Under the pieces are notes generated by a model that was not told the origin of the DNA, made no database searches, and worked only from the letters and a program-made list of their open reading frames with translations. From Halobacteriales archaeon QS_8_69_26 (lineage in GTDB: Archaea > Halobacteriota > Halobacteria > Halobacteriales > SW-7-71-33), in NCBI GenBank assembly GCA_003023195.1, contig PXRX01000038.1, positions 124,001 through 188,000 on the forward strand: a stretch of DNA of 64,000 nt, in the 5' to 3' direction. Made by a program: the position numbers and the translations under genes. Below, in pieces: positions 16,901 through 24,145 of the stretch. The number at the start of each line of letters is the position of its first letter. Positions within the stretch are counted from its first letter, which is position 1.

Positions 16901-17620
16901 TTCGTCCGCCCGGTCGTTCGTCCTGAGTACCTCGCCGGTCGTCGAGAGGACGCCGATCCCGACCGGTGCCGTCTCCAGTATCCGTTCGACGAGGTCACGC
17001 TCCCGGCGGAGTCGCTCCTCGAACTCGTGACGCTCGGTCGTGTCCCGCGTGACCTTCGCGAACCCCTGTAGGTCGCCGTCCTCCCGGATTGCCGTGAGGG
17101 TGACGTGTGCCCGGAACCGCGACCCGTCCTTCCGGACCCGCCAGCCCTCGTCCTCGACGGATCCCTCCTCGGCGGCGGCTGCGAGGTTCTCCCCGGGGAC
17201 GCCGGCCCTGCGGTCCGCCTCGGTGTAGAACGTCGAGAAGTGTTCCCCGAGTATCTCCTCGGCCGCGTAGCCCCTGATTCGCTCGGCCCCGGGATTCCAG
17301 CTAACGACGTCACCATCCGGGTCGAGCATGAAGATGGCGTACTCCTCGACGGCCTCGACCAGCGACCGGAACTGGACGCTCAGTTCGGGGTGGACCCCGG
17401 ATCCGCCGGCGGACCCCGTCGGCCGCCACCAGACGCGTGCGTTCGCCCCCACCTTCTTGGTCTCGATCCGACCGTACTCGGCCAGGCGCTCCAGGCGTTC
17501 GTAGGTGCTCCTGCGCCCGAGGTCCAGGCGGTCGGCCGCCTCGGGAGTCGTCAGTGGTTCACCGGACTCGTCGAAGAGCGCGAGGGTTTCCCTGAGTGCG
17601 TCTGTCAACGAACCGGACAT
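13943..17620 (-). CDS. Multi-PAS/GAF sensor-regulator with bacterio-opsin-activator output
   Basis: The 1225-residue protein has, in order: an N-terminal winged-helix-like segment (about 1-75, 'TTPEAADRLDLGRRSTYERLERLAEYGRI'), about six PAS domains (roughly 78-825), a GAF domain (about 830-985), a bacterio-opsin-activator domain (about 990-1155) and a C-terminal HTH_10 DNA-binding domain (about 1165-1220, 'LTDRQRTALEAALYAGFFEWPRETTGEEVAGSLGVAAPTFHQHLRKAQRKV' in outline). It has no kinase domain, so signals sensed by PAS/GAF probably act directly on transcription. It is cytosolic, with no membrane helix. The ATG at 17620 lies about 26 bp from a TATA box at 17641-17652. A DUF7344 gene diverges from the same gap. 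Confidence 0.9.
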   Translation of the reverse strand: MSGSLTDALRETLALFDESGEPLTTPEAADRLDLGRRSTYERLERLAEYGRIETKKVGANARVWWRPTGSAGGSGVHPELSVQFRSLVEAVEEYAIFMLDPDGDVVSWNPGAERIRGYAAEEILGEHFSTFYTEADRRAGVPGENLAAAAEEGSVEDEGWRVRKDGSRFRAHVTLTAIREDGDLQGFAKVTRDTTERHEFEERLRRERDLVERILETAPVGIGVLSTTGEVLRTNDRADELLDAGDDGAEGMDAEQREIYDADGNPVPPDERPVARVVETGEPVFDWQCQIEYDDGDRRWLSVNAVPMGAEDGEIRRVVVAGENVTQLTEQARRIERQRDDLEAELAAVFDRVEDGFLALDGEWRFTYVNERAAEVFRHPERDLVGRRIWATIPGADDALGDHLRRAVETGEPVSSEVFFEPLERWLEVNVYPSESGVSVYFRDVTDRERDLDRYETIVESVDEGVYVVDRDRNLTWVNGPYADMLGYSREELIGTNASELVADVSVIREAEAVEEEHGPDSVPKMELELVASDGERVPVEVRSAALPEREGSDWFRVGIVRDIGERRRREHELRDAKLQVEAATEAADIVTWEWNIQEDELVGDPSMARTFGVDPDLARDGLPLERFVSAIHEDDRDRVDRLIDEAVESCGEYEAEYRVRTRDDELRWVIARGQVECDEEGTARTFPGALVDITDRKERQRELDESRRRLRTLVDNFPNGAVTLVDRDLRYVTVGGKLVRELDRTTDELEGTRVPEKLPEELARHLLPSYEAALEGECVSFETSVGDRVYDFTVLPVRDDDGEVVAAMGMSQDVTERTAYERELERQRERLATLNDLNDLFREITDAAIEQSTRDEVEEIVCDRLVEADPYGVAWIGELDPGAESIVPRVQAGAEGDVEALELRTDPDDPVDLDPAARAVRTRELQVSESADRSPQSSIAGTAGHRSAAWVPIVHEDTLYGLLGVYADRAMAFDGDERDVIAQLGEVVGHAIAAVERKQALLSDEVTEIEFTATDVLDTTGIDPGDEEGEITIDRMVPIGDGTFLEYGTVDGDAVQALETYADRNPHFEDLRLFDRHGDGARFELRVTDPPVASVVASHGGHVQRATIADGDIDMTIHLPPTVAPRRVVEAVREAHPSAELLTRRRVTREDRHARIHRVIEDLTDRQRTALEAALYAGFFEWPRETTGEEVAGSLGVAAPTFHQHLRKAQRKVFESVFAGHAGS

Positions 17621-17640
17621 GCCAAGTACTTGGTGCCGCG

Positions 17641-17652
17641 ATATACTTAAAA
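17641..17652 (-). promoter_or_regulatory. TATA box of the multi-PAS regulator
   Basis: On the minus strand the sequence reads TTTTAAGTATAT, centred about 26 bp before the ATG at 17620. This implies a leaderless transcript and supports that start over the in-frame ATG at 17710. The rest of the gap (17680-17730) is unusually AT-rich. Confidence 0.5.
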
Positions 17653-17808
17653 CCTCCAACGACGGAGGCAATGAACCGGTCCGAAATTTACGTCTGTAAT
17701 ATTTATTCAAAATAAATTAGTTAACAAATACTTTCTACGCGATAGGACGTCTTCTCGAACCTAATTGGTTATCGTTCACTCTTAGGGGATGCTGGCCTGT
17801 GAGACCAT

Positions 17809-18183
17809 ATGTCGTTCGACGGCAGAGAGCGGGAGTCCGCAACGATGAGGGATACAGAAGACCACACCGTGGAGACTGATGCGGGGAGGGTCGACCTGAC
17901 GGAGTACCAGCGTGCCGAGATGGCACCGCCCGAGCGCCGGGTGACGACGATGGAGATCCTGGCGGGCCGAACCGCCCCGGTAGCCCTGGAGGACCTGGCG
18001 ACCCTGGTCGCCGCGAAGGAAGGGATCGGTACGGACATCGACACCGTCGACCGCGTGGCGCTGACCCTCCACCACACTCACCTCCCCAGACTGGCGGAAC
18101 TCGACATTCTCGACTACGATCCGGTCGAGACCAGGGTCGTTTCGTGCCCCAAACGGGAGCTAGACCGAACGCGGGAGGAGTGA
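17809..18183 (+). CDS. DUF7344-type winged-helix protein
   Basis: The 124-residue protein shows the haloarchaeal DUF7344 winged-helix pattern: 'RRVTTMEILAGRTAPVALEDLATLVAAKE', then 'VDRVALTLHHTHLPRLAELDILDYDPVETRVV'. It is a probable small DNA-binding regulator without membrane helices, unlike the second DUF7344 protein at 58840. It diverges from the multi-PAS regulator and may respond to or control it. The stop codon is immediately followed by a truncated UspA gene on the other strand. Confidence 0.78.
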   Translation: MSFDGRERESATMRDTEDHTVETDAGRVDLTEYQRAEMAPPERRVTTMEILAGRTAPVALEDLATLVAAKEGIGTDIDTVDRVALTLHHTHLPRLAELDILDYDPVETRVVSCPKRELDRTREE

Positions 18184-18283
18184 TCCGGCAGTCGTAGGTC
18201 TCCAGGGCCTGTGCGAGGGCCTCGTCGGCCAGGGGCGACCCGTCCAGCGGGACGAAGACGTGGGACGGTGGCACACGCTCCAT
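18184..18283 (-). pseudogene. N-terminal remnant of a universal stress protein (UspA)
   Basis: The minus strand from the ATG at 18283 encodes 'HVFVPLDGSPLADEALAQAL', the standard first strand and helix of UspA proteins, plus a few more residues ('ETYDCRI'). After about 33 codons the similarity stops abruptly at 18184, right at the stop codon of the DUF7344 gene, and the frame runs on as non-family sequence. About 110 residues including the ATP-binding G-2x-G-9x-G motif are missing. This looks like a deletion junction. Confidence 0.7.
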
Positions 18284-18320
18284 AGCGGAGTCCGGGCCCT
18301 GTATCCTGGGGAGACGGTCC

Positions 18321-19241
18321 TCAGGCGGTCCCCGCGGTCCGCTCTACCTCGACGACCTGGAGGTCCTCGTCGACCACGACGGTCAGTTCGTCGTCGTCGA
18401 CCCGGTAGCTCACGCTCGCGCGGAACGGATCCCGGCTCCGGACCCGCTCGTGGTCGGTGTTCATGGCGACGAACCGCCAGATGGGAGTCGTCCGAACGTC
18501 GATCCCCCGCTCGTGGTAGAAGCTGGTGACTGCGGGGTGGTCGTGGAACACGAGCCCCAGTCCGCTGGTCGGACTCTGCCCGCACCGCTGGCAGTCGTAC
18601 CGGACCATCGGGAGGTCGGGGAGCTGTTCGACGAGTTCGTCGGGAAATCGCTCGGGCGGCTCGTCGGGCAGGTCGATGATCCGCCGGAGTGGGCCGACCG
18701 TCGGCTCGACGCGACCCTCGCAGAACGGACAGAACCCGCTGTCCATCTGCTGGAACCGGGTCCGGAGGTACTGGCTCGCGACCGAGGGGACGTCCTCGCG
18801 GTCCCGTCCGGCGAACACGCTCGGGGGGACGCCCACCGCCATCGTCAGTTCGCACGAATCACACTCGATGCGCACGGTCTCGTCCTCGTAGTCGAGGGTC
18901 AACTGCCCGCCGCACGTCCGGCAGGGATCCGACAGTGGGAGCGGGTCGAACGCGACGTCAGTCGTGTAGGCGCCGGTCTCGATGGCACCGTTTATTCGCA
19001 TCCCCGCCTGGGTGAGTTCGTACCCCTCGTCGGTCCGTCGGACGAACGACCCGACGAGTTCGTCGAGGTGGTAGTTGAACTGACCGGAGTCGCGCATTCC
19101 CACGGACTCGCGGAGGTCGGAGAACCGGAGGGGGTCCTCGGCGTCCCACAGGGCCCTGAGGATCGCGACCCGCGACTCGTTCGAGAGGAGCGAGAACACC
19201 TCCTCCGGGTCCGACCGATCGACGTACCGGAACTCGTCCAT
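18321..19241 (-). CDS. ArsR-like HTH regulator with zinc-ribbon domains
   Basis: The product has 306 residues. The N-terminal winged helix (about 8-85, 'EEVFSLLSNESRVAILRALWDAEDPLRFSDLRESVG' and 'FNYHLDELVGSFVRRTDEGYELTQAG') is of the ArsR/TrmB type common in haloarchaea. The rest carries four CxxC pairs: CRTC and CDSC in the first half, CPFC and CQRC in the second, so two zinc-ribbon units are likely. The remaining C-terminal part is beta-rich. The family (DUF7347/DUF7351-like) has no assigned ligand. I used the ATG at 19241, because the upstream in-frame extension is Arg/Pro-rich. Confidence 0.8.
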   Translation of the reverse strand: MDEFRYVDRSDPEEVFSLLSNESRVAILRALWDAEDPLRFSDLRESVGMRDSGQFNYHLDELVGSFVRRTDEGYELTQAGMRINGAIETGAYTTDVAFDPLPLSDPCRTCGGQLTLDYEDETVRIECDSCELTMAVGVPPSVFAGRDREDVPSVASQYLRTRFQQMDSGFCPFCEGRVEPTVGPLRRIIDLPDEPPERFPDELVEQLPDLPMVRYDCQRCGQSPTSGLGLVFHDHPAVTSFYHERGIDVRTTPIWRFVAMNTDHERVRSRDPFRASVSYRVDDDELTVVVDEDLQVVEVERTAGTA

Positions 19242-19350
19242 GTTCCCCCCACACGTCCCGGTATCATAAGCACTGTTGGGCCGTGCCCGTGGACGACTAG
19301 CACGGGTCCACACTCCGGCAGTAGCGGATCGGGAGCCGTGAAGCGCCGCG

Positions 19351-19358
19351 GTTATACG
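19351..19358 (+). promoter_or_regulatory. TATA box of dph2
   Basis: GTTATACG is centred about 27 bp before the ATG at 19381. This favours that ATG over the GTG at 19372. Confidence 0.5.
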
Positions 19359-19380
19359 TCCGAGCGGACAAGTGATCCCA

Positions 19381-20433
19381 ATGAGTCACGAATCGAGCGA
19401 GAAACCGGCGGGGGACCTCACGCGGACCGGGATGAGCCTCCGGCACGACCGGGAGTGGGACTACGAACTCGACCGGATCGTCGAGGCCGTCGAGGACCGC
19501 GACGCCGACACCGTCGGCCTGCAGTTCCCCGAGGGACTCAAGCGCCGGGGGCCCGGCGTGATCGACGACCTCCGGGAGCGACTCCCCGAGGACGTGCGGG
19601 TGATGATGTCCGGCCAGCCCTGCTACGGCGCCTGCGACCTGGACACCTACCTGATGAAGCGCACGGACGTGTTCGTCCACTTCGGACACTCCCCCATGAA
19701 GGACTCGGACAAGATCATCTACGTTCCGCTCTTCTCGAACGTCGACCCCTACCCGATCATGGAGGAGGCCACGGAGGAGCTGGCCGACCCCGACGATGAC
19801 CCGGACGTCGGCCTCGTGACGACCGCCCAGCACATGAACGTGTTCGACGACATGTGCGACTGGTTAGAGGAGCGGGGGTACGAGGTCCACACCCGACGGG
19901 GGGACGACCGCCTCACCCACGAGGGACAGGTCCTGGGCTGTAACTACGCCTCCGCGGACGTCGGGGCCGACCAGGTGCTCTACGTCGGCGGGGGGAAGTT
20001 CCACCCCCTGGGCCTGGCGATGGAACATCCCGACAAGCACGTCGTCATCGCCGACCCCGTCAACAACGTCGTCTCCGTGGCCGACACGGAGAAGTTCATG
20101 AAACAGCGCTACGCCGCCGTCCACAAGGCGATGGACGCCGAGAGCTTCGGCGTCATCTTCTGCACCAAGATCGGACAGGGGCGCTGGGAGACCGCCGAGG
20201 AAATCGTCGCCGCCAACGACGACGCCTACCTCATCACGATGGACGAGGTTACCCCGGACCGCCTCCGGAACTTCGACGTCGACGCCTACGTCAACACCGG
20301 GTGCCCCCGGATCACCACCGACGACGGCCCGCAGTTCGACCGGCCGATGCTCACCCCCCAGGAGTACCGGATCGCGGTCGGCGAGGAACCCCTGGACGCC
20401 ATGGAGTTCGACACCTTCCACGGCACCTGGTGA
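19381..20433 (+). CDS. dph2: Diphthamide biosynthesis enzyme Dph2
   Basis: The 350-residue protein is archaeal Dph2, the radical-type enzyme that transfers the 3-amino-3-carboxypropyl group of SAM to the target histidine of elongation factor 2. Three cysteines for the [4Fe-4S] cluster are visible in the expected places: 'SGQPCYGACDLD' in domain 1, 'VLGCNYASAD' in domain 2 and 'NTGCPRITTDD' in domain 3. Its length matches archaeal homologues. It is monocistronic, with a leaderless-type promoter. Function in translation quality is known for the family; nothing here is unusual. Confidence 0.93.
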   Translation: MSHESSEKPAGDLTRTGMSLRHDREWDYELDRIVEAVEDRDADTVGLQFPEGLKRRGPGVIDDLRERLPEDVRVMMSGQPCYGACDLDTYLMKRTDVFVHFGHSPMKDSDKIIYVPLFSNVDPYPIMEEATEELADPDDDPDVGLVTTAQHMNVFDDMCDWLEERGYEVHTRRGDDRLTHEGQVLGCNYASADVGADQVLYVGGGKFHPLGLAMEHPDKHVVIADPVNNVVSVADTEKFMKQRYAAVHKAMDAESFGVIFCTKIGQGRWETAEEIVAANDDAYLITMDEVTPDRLRNFDVDAYVNTGCPRITTDDGPQFDRPMLTPQEYRIAVGEEPLDAMEFDTFHGTW

Positions 20434-20568
20434 CGCACCCTTCTCCCCCGAAGTTCGGCGCCCGACACCCGGGGACGAACGACCCCCGACCGGGTAGCGA
20501 GGGCCCGTGAGCCCGGAGTACGGCGACCGTCCCGCGGACTGGGGCACCCCGGCGCACCCGTCCGCCCC

Positions 20569-20576
20569 TTTATAAC
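20569..20576 (+). promoter_or_regulatory. TATA box upstream of the repeat-containing protein
   Basis: TTTATAAC lies 25 bp before a GTG codon at 20597. The spacing supports a leaderless start at that GTG rather than the ATG at 20651. Confidence 0.5.
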
Positions 20577-20596
20577 CGAAAGCGAGGCAACGCGGG

Positions 20597-21070
20597 GTGT
20601 CGGGTGAAACCCGCCGACGGGCACCCGCCCGTCGGGACCGGACGATCGCCATGGCCATCAGGGAACTCAGCACCTCGGGGGAGACGGACGGGAAACGGAC
20701 GCGGCCCCGGACGAAGGGCAACGACGGGAATACGACGGGTCGGGGGGACCGGTCGGATCCGGTCGCCGCACTTCACCGGGCGGCCGGAAACCAGGCCGTC
20801 AAGGCTCACTACGAACGCGGGGGGCCCCAGTCGAAGGGAAGAGTCACCGACCGGGAGGAGGGGAACGACCGCGAGGACGACGACCCCTCGAAACCGGACG
20901 AGAACGGACGGGAAGGGGACGCGAGGACCGGGACCTCCCCGAGCGGACCGGATCGATCCGGGGACTCCCCGAACGGACCGGATCGATCCGGGGACTCCCC
21001 GAACGGACCGGATCGATCCGGGGACTCCCCGAACGGACCGGATCGATCCGGGGGAGCGGGTTCACCCTGA
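20597..21070 (+). CDS. N-terminal part of an injection-system-cargo-like protein, with 30-bp repeats
   Basis: The N-terminal frame (157 codons) has a basic, disordered lead. The motif 'DPVAALHRAAGNQAVKAHYERG' at about 53-74 (in pieces) closely resembles the 'LQR..GN.AV..L' motif at the front of proteins loaded into extracellular contractile injection systems (DUF4157-type cargo). A charged stretch and four tandem PDRSGDSPNG-like units follow. The frame stops at 21070 just after a G-run. One added base there would continue into the frame ending at 21930 and give a single 444-residue protein. Start by GTG fits the TATA box; ATG 20651 is the alternative. Confidence 0.6.
   Translation: MSGETRRRAPARRDRTIAMAIRELSTSGETDGKRTRPRTKGNDGNTTGRGDRSDPVAALHRAAGNQAVKAHYERGGPQSKGRVTDREEGNDREDDDPSKPDENGREGDARTGTSPSGPDRSGDSPNGPDRSGDSPNGPDRSGDSPNGPDRSGGAGSP
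20941..21054. repeat. Tandem 30-bp repeat, 3.8 copies
   Basis: Three full units (20941, 20971 and 21001; the first differs by one base) and a partial fourth (21031-21054) repeat in exact 30-bp register. Each has the perfect 14-bp palindrome CCGGATCGATCCGG. Thirty is divisible by three, so changing copy number keeps the frame and alters the length of the Pro/Asp/Ser/Gly repeat. There are no spacers, so this is not a CRISPR array. Confidence 0.9.
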
Positions 21071-21171
21071 CGGACGACCGGAACGGGGTCCGGAGTGACG
21101 CGGACGGGAGCCAGTCGGACACCTCGGCGGAGACGCTCGGAGGTGCCACTGCCCAGTCGGCCGCCGAAGCC

Positions 21172-21930
21172 GTGGCGGGGGCGGTCGAGAGCGACGAGTG
21201 GACCTGGAAACACGCCAGCGAGTCCGGGGACAGTATGACCTTCAGCATCTCGGAGGAACTGGACGTCCTCGACCAGAAGAGTCCGAACCTGAAACAGCGG
21301 GCGGAACAACACGAGGAAAACATGAAAGACCCGGGATATCACGCGAAAACTGCTCTATCGGGGGTGGCCGGACCGCTCGGTCCGCTCGCGTACCAGTGGA
21401 AAGCCACGGACAAAGCCGAAACGAGAAGCTCGGAGTTGGGTGTATCCGGGTCCGTTTCACCGTCCATCGAGGGCAGCGTCGCCGAGGTATTCGGACAAAT
21501 CAACGCGAGCCTCGATACCGGCCGAAACGAGTCCGAGACGTTGCGCGTAGCGGACGAGGACGGGGGCGCGTGGAAGGTCTGGAACTCTCCCGGTGGAAAT
21601 ACCAGCCTTCAGGAGACGGCTACGGACTTCGGCAGCAGTTCGCTACCTCGTCGGGAGAAGCTATTGGAGGTGGGGGCCAGAACACGCGTCACCGATAAAA
21701 CGGTGAACTCCGGAGAAGTTTCCATCACGGTAGCGGTCGGGTTGGTCTACGTCGTGGGGGGTAAAATCGAGCGGGGCCAGAGCACGAGTGTCGGAGGGGG
21801 AGTCGGAGCAAAGGGCGCAGGTGTGGAGGGCGCTATCGAGTGGTCGAGCAAGGTAACCCACGAGATGGGCCAGGACGACCAGTGGGATCAGGAGTTCAGA
21901 TTCGTCGCGACGAAGGGGGACGACGAATGA
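21172..21930 (+). CDS. C-terminal part of the cargo-like protein
   Basis: This frame is open from within the repeats and encodes about 250 residues from the GTG at 21172 (first ATG at 21235). 'TFSISEELDVLDQKSPNLKQRAEQ' is helical. A small Gly/Ala patch ('TALSGVAGPLGPLAYQW') follows, then a beta-rich, polar half with 'VSITVAVGLVYVVGGKIERGQ' and 'GGGVGAKGAGVEGAIEW', ending 'RFVATKGDDE'. I recognise no enzyme. Read with the upstream frame, it would be the effector or body half of one protein. Its stop overlaps the start of the beta-propeller gene by four bases (ATGA), so the two are probably co-translated. Confidence 0.6.
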   Translation: MAGAVESDEWTWKHASESGDSMTFSISEELDVLDQKSPNLKQRAEQHEENMKDPGYHAKTALSGVAGPLGPLAYQWKATDKAETRSSELGVSGSVSPSIEGSVAEVFGQINASLDTGRNESETLRVADEDGGAWKVWNSPGGNTSLQETATDFGSSSLPRREKLLEVGARTRVTDKTVNSGEVSITVAVGLVYVVGGKIERGQSTSVGGGVGAKGAGVEGAIEWSSKVTHEMGQDDQWDQEFRFVATKGDDE

Positions 21931-23312
21931 GACCGCACGGTGAGGGCCCCGTCTCGACGGGCCGGCGCGGGTTTCTCCGGACCGCGGTCGGGGCGGGACT
22001 CTTGGGCACGACGGCGACCGGAACTGCGATCGGGTCGGGACCACGCACGGCAGGCGGACGGACGGCCGACGTGGGCGAGGAACGGTGGAGCTACGCGACG
22101 GAAGCGAGGTCCTTCGGGGTAGATTCGTCGCCGACGGTGGTCGACGACACCGTCTACGTGGGCGACTGGGACGGGAGGCTCCACGCCATCGACGCCTCGA
22201 CCGGCGAGGGCCTGTGGCGTGTCGACGTCGCGGACGGACCGATACGGTCGGCCCCGACGGTGGTGGGGGACACGGTGTACTTCGGAAGCGAAGACGGCAC
22301 CGTCTACGCGCTGGACGCCGCCACCGGCGACGGGAACTGGACGTTCGACGCCGGCGACGGGGTCGTGTCGTCCCCGACGCTCGTCGAGGACACCGTCTAC
22401 GTGGGGAACGAGGCGGAGTTCATGTACGCGCTGGACGCCGCCACCGGCGACCCGGACTGGCGGTTCTCGGCGGACGGCCCCGTGGAGTCGTCCCCGACCG
22501 TCGTCAGTGGGACTGTCTTCTTCGGGGCCGGCAGCTACCAGTACGCGCTGGACGCCGCCACCGGCGACTCGTACTGGCGGTTCGGCACCGGCAGCACGTC
22601 CAGGTCCTCGCCGACGGTGGACGGTGGAACCGTCTACGTGGGTGCGACGGGCAAGTCCGGGATCGAGGCGCTGGACGCCGCGACTGGCGACTTGGAGTGG
22701 CGCTTCCGGTCGACGATAACGGACGCCTCGCCCACCATCACACACGGCGTGTCCGTCCTCGGACGCCCGGAGACGGATCGTGCGGTGGTCTTCGGGGATA
22801 ACAACGGCAACGTGTTCGCCATCGACGCGGATGCCGGCGAGAAACTGTGGCGGTTCAGGACAGGGGGTGCCGTGGAGTCGTCGCCGACGGTGGCCGACGG
22901 AGTCGCGTTCGTCGGCAGCGACGACCGCCACGTCTACGCACTCGACGTCGACACGTCTTACCTGCGATGGCGCTACGAAACCGGGGACGCGGTGCGGGCG
23001 TCGCCGACGGTCGTGGACGGCGTCGTCTACGTCGCCAGTACCGACGCCAGTGTCTACGCGCTGGAAGCCGGCGTCGAGGGATCCAGCGACGGCTCGCGGG
23101 TCACCCTGGGAACCCTCGGGCACCACGACGGGTGGGCCGGCGAGATGCCCGCCGGCGACTTCGACCCCGGAACCACGGAGTCATCCGGCGATCCGCACGG
23201 GATACCCCTCTCGGGGATGGACGTCACGGCCGGCCTCGCCGGTCTCGGCGGCGCGGGGTACTTGCTGGCCCGCCACCGGGACAGTAACGACCGCGGGGAC
23301 GGAGACTACTGA
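21927..23312 (+). CDS. Tat-exported PQQ-like beta-propeller repeat protein
   Basis: The product has 461 residues. The N-terminus 'GRRGFLRTAVGAGLLGTTATGTAIG' is a twin-arginine signal without an obvious lipobox. About eight repeats of 'SSPTVV.DTVYVG..DG.LYALDA.TG...W' form a PQQ/YVTN-like beta-propeller. The C-terminus 'GLAGLGGAGYLLARHRDSNDR' is a single hydrophobic segment with charged tail, probably anchoring it in the membrane with the propeller outside. In haloarchaea such propellers are often adhesion or assembly proteins rather than dehydrogenases. It starts inside the stop codon of the preceding cargo-like gene, suggesting a shared job. Confidence 0.85.
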   Translation: MRPHGEGPVSTGRRGFLRTAVGAGLLGTTATGTAIGSGPRTAGGRTADVGEERWSYATEARSFGVDSSPTVVDDTVYVGDWDGRLHAIDASTGEGLWRVDVADGPIRSAPTVVGDTVYFGSEDGTVYALDAATGDGNWTFDAGDGVVSSPTLVEDTVYVGNEAEFMYALDAATGDPDWRFSADGPVESSPTVVSGTVFFGAGSYQYALDAATGDSYWRFGTGSTSRSSPTVDGGTVYVGATGKSGIEALDAATGDLEWRFRSTITDASPTITHGVSVLGRPETDRAVVFGDNNGNVFAIDADAGEKLWRFRTGGAVESSPTVADGVAFVGSDDRHVYALDVDTSYLRWRYETGDAVRASPTVVDGVVYVASTDASVYALEAGVEGSSDGSRVTLGTLGHHDGWAGEMPAGDFDPGTTESSGDPHGIPLSGMDVTAGLAGLGGAGYLLARHRDSNDRGDGDY

Positions 23313-23371
23313 TCGGGACGATCGCCCGTGACCAGTCGGTACTTTCCCGGGTCACGGGCGGGAACCTCGCC

Positions 23372-24031
23372 TCAACTCGTTGCCCTCGATCCACCCGAAC
23401 TCGACCGGTCCATCCGGGCGGCCCCGTAGCCGAGCAGTCCGCCGCCGGCCATCGCGATCCCACCGTAGATCGTCCCCGATAGATGCGGGTCAAGCGTGAC
23501 GGGTTCGAGGAAGTGGAAGATGGCCCCGGCGAGTGCGACGAGGCCGCCGGCGTAGACGTAGAACTCGCCCGACCGGGTCCGCACTGCCTCGACCAGGCCG
23601 GTGTCGCGGCCCGCGCTCTCCTCGTCGATGCGGACTTCCCGGTCGGCCAGCGAGAGGCGGACGACCACCAGTGCGGCGGCCCCGGCGAACCCGGTCAGCC
23701 CCACGGTGAACGTCAGCAGTCCGATGGCGAGTCGCACGTCGAACGGAACCTCGGTCACGAACACCGGGAGAAGCGTCGCGAGCGCGGCGATCCCGCCACC
23801 CACACCCCCGCCGACAGCGGCGAACCCGACGCTCGCGGTTTCCTCGCCGAGCAGGGCGTTCAGGCGCGGGATCGACCACAGCGACAGGCCCGTAGCGAGG
23901 GCCGCGAAGAACGCCACGCCCGCCGCGAGCGCGATCGGTGCGTCCAGCAGTTCGACAGTCCCGGCCCCCGCGAGAGCGCCCGCCGGAACCCCCAATGCGG
24001 TCGATACCAGTGCTGACGGTTTGCCGTCCAT
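23372..24031 (-). CDS. Polytopic membrane protein, unknown
   Basis: This 219-residue protein has about six hydrophobic helices (roughly 8-30, 33-52, 63-86, 95-127, 158-175 and 184-205), with a short acidic loop ('DREVRIDEESAGRD') between the fourth and fifth. I recognise no family. The Gly/Ala-rich helices ('GVPAGALAGAG', 'AVGGGVGGGIAAL') resemble small haloarchaeal integral proteins without known function. It is convergent with the beta-propeller gene, 59 bp apart, and lies upstream of valS's 3' end. Confidence 0.7.
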   Translation of the reverse strand: MDGKPSALVSTALGVPAGALAGAGTVELLDAPIALAAGVAFFAALATGLSLWSIPRLNALLGEETASVGFAAVGGGVGGGIAALATLLPVFVTEVPFDVRLAIGLLTFTVGLTGFAGAAALVVVRLSLADREVRIDEESAGRDTGLVEAVRTRSGEFYVYAGGLVALAGAIFHFLEPVTLDPHLSGTIYGGIAMAGGGLLGYGAARMDRSSSGGSRATS

Positions 24032-24145
24032 CCATTTGCACCTCTTGTTGGACGGGATTCTACGCGGCGACCGTTAACTTTGTCGAATCGATCCGCACGA
24101 AAGGAACCGCCCTGTGCGACTCTCGATACTATACGAGGGTGGCGC

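Noticed and set aside
20941-21054. CRISPR-like array
   Set aside because: The 30-bp units are directly adjacent with no spacers and lie inside a coding frame.
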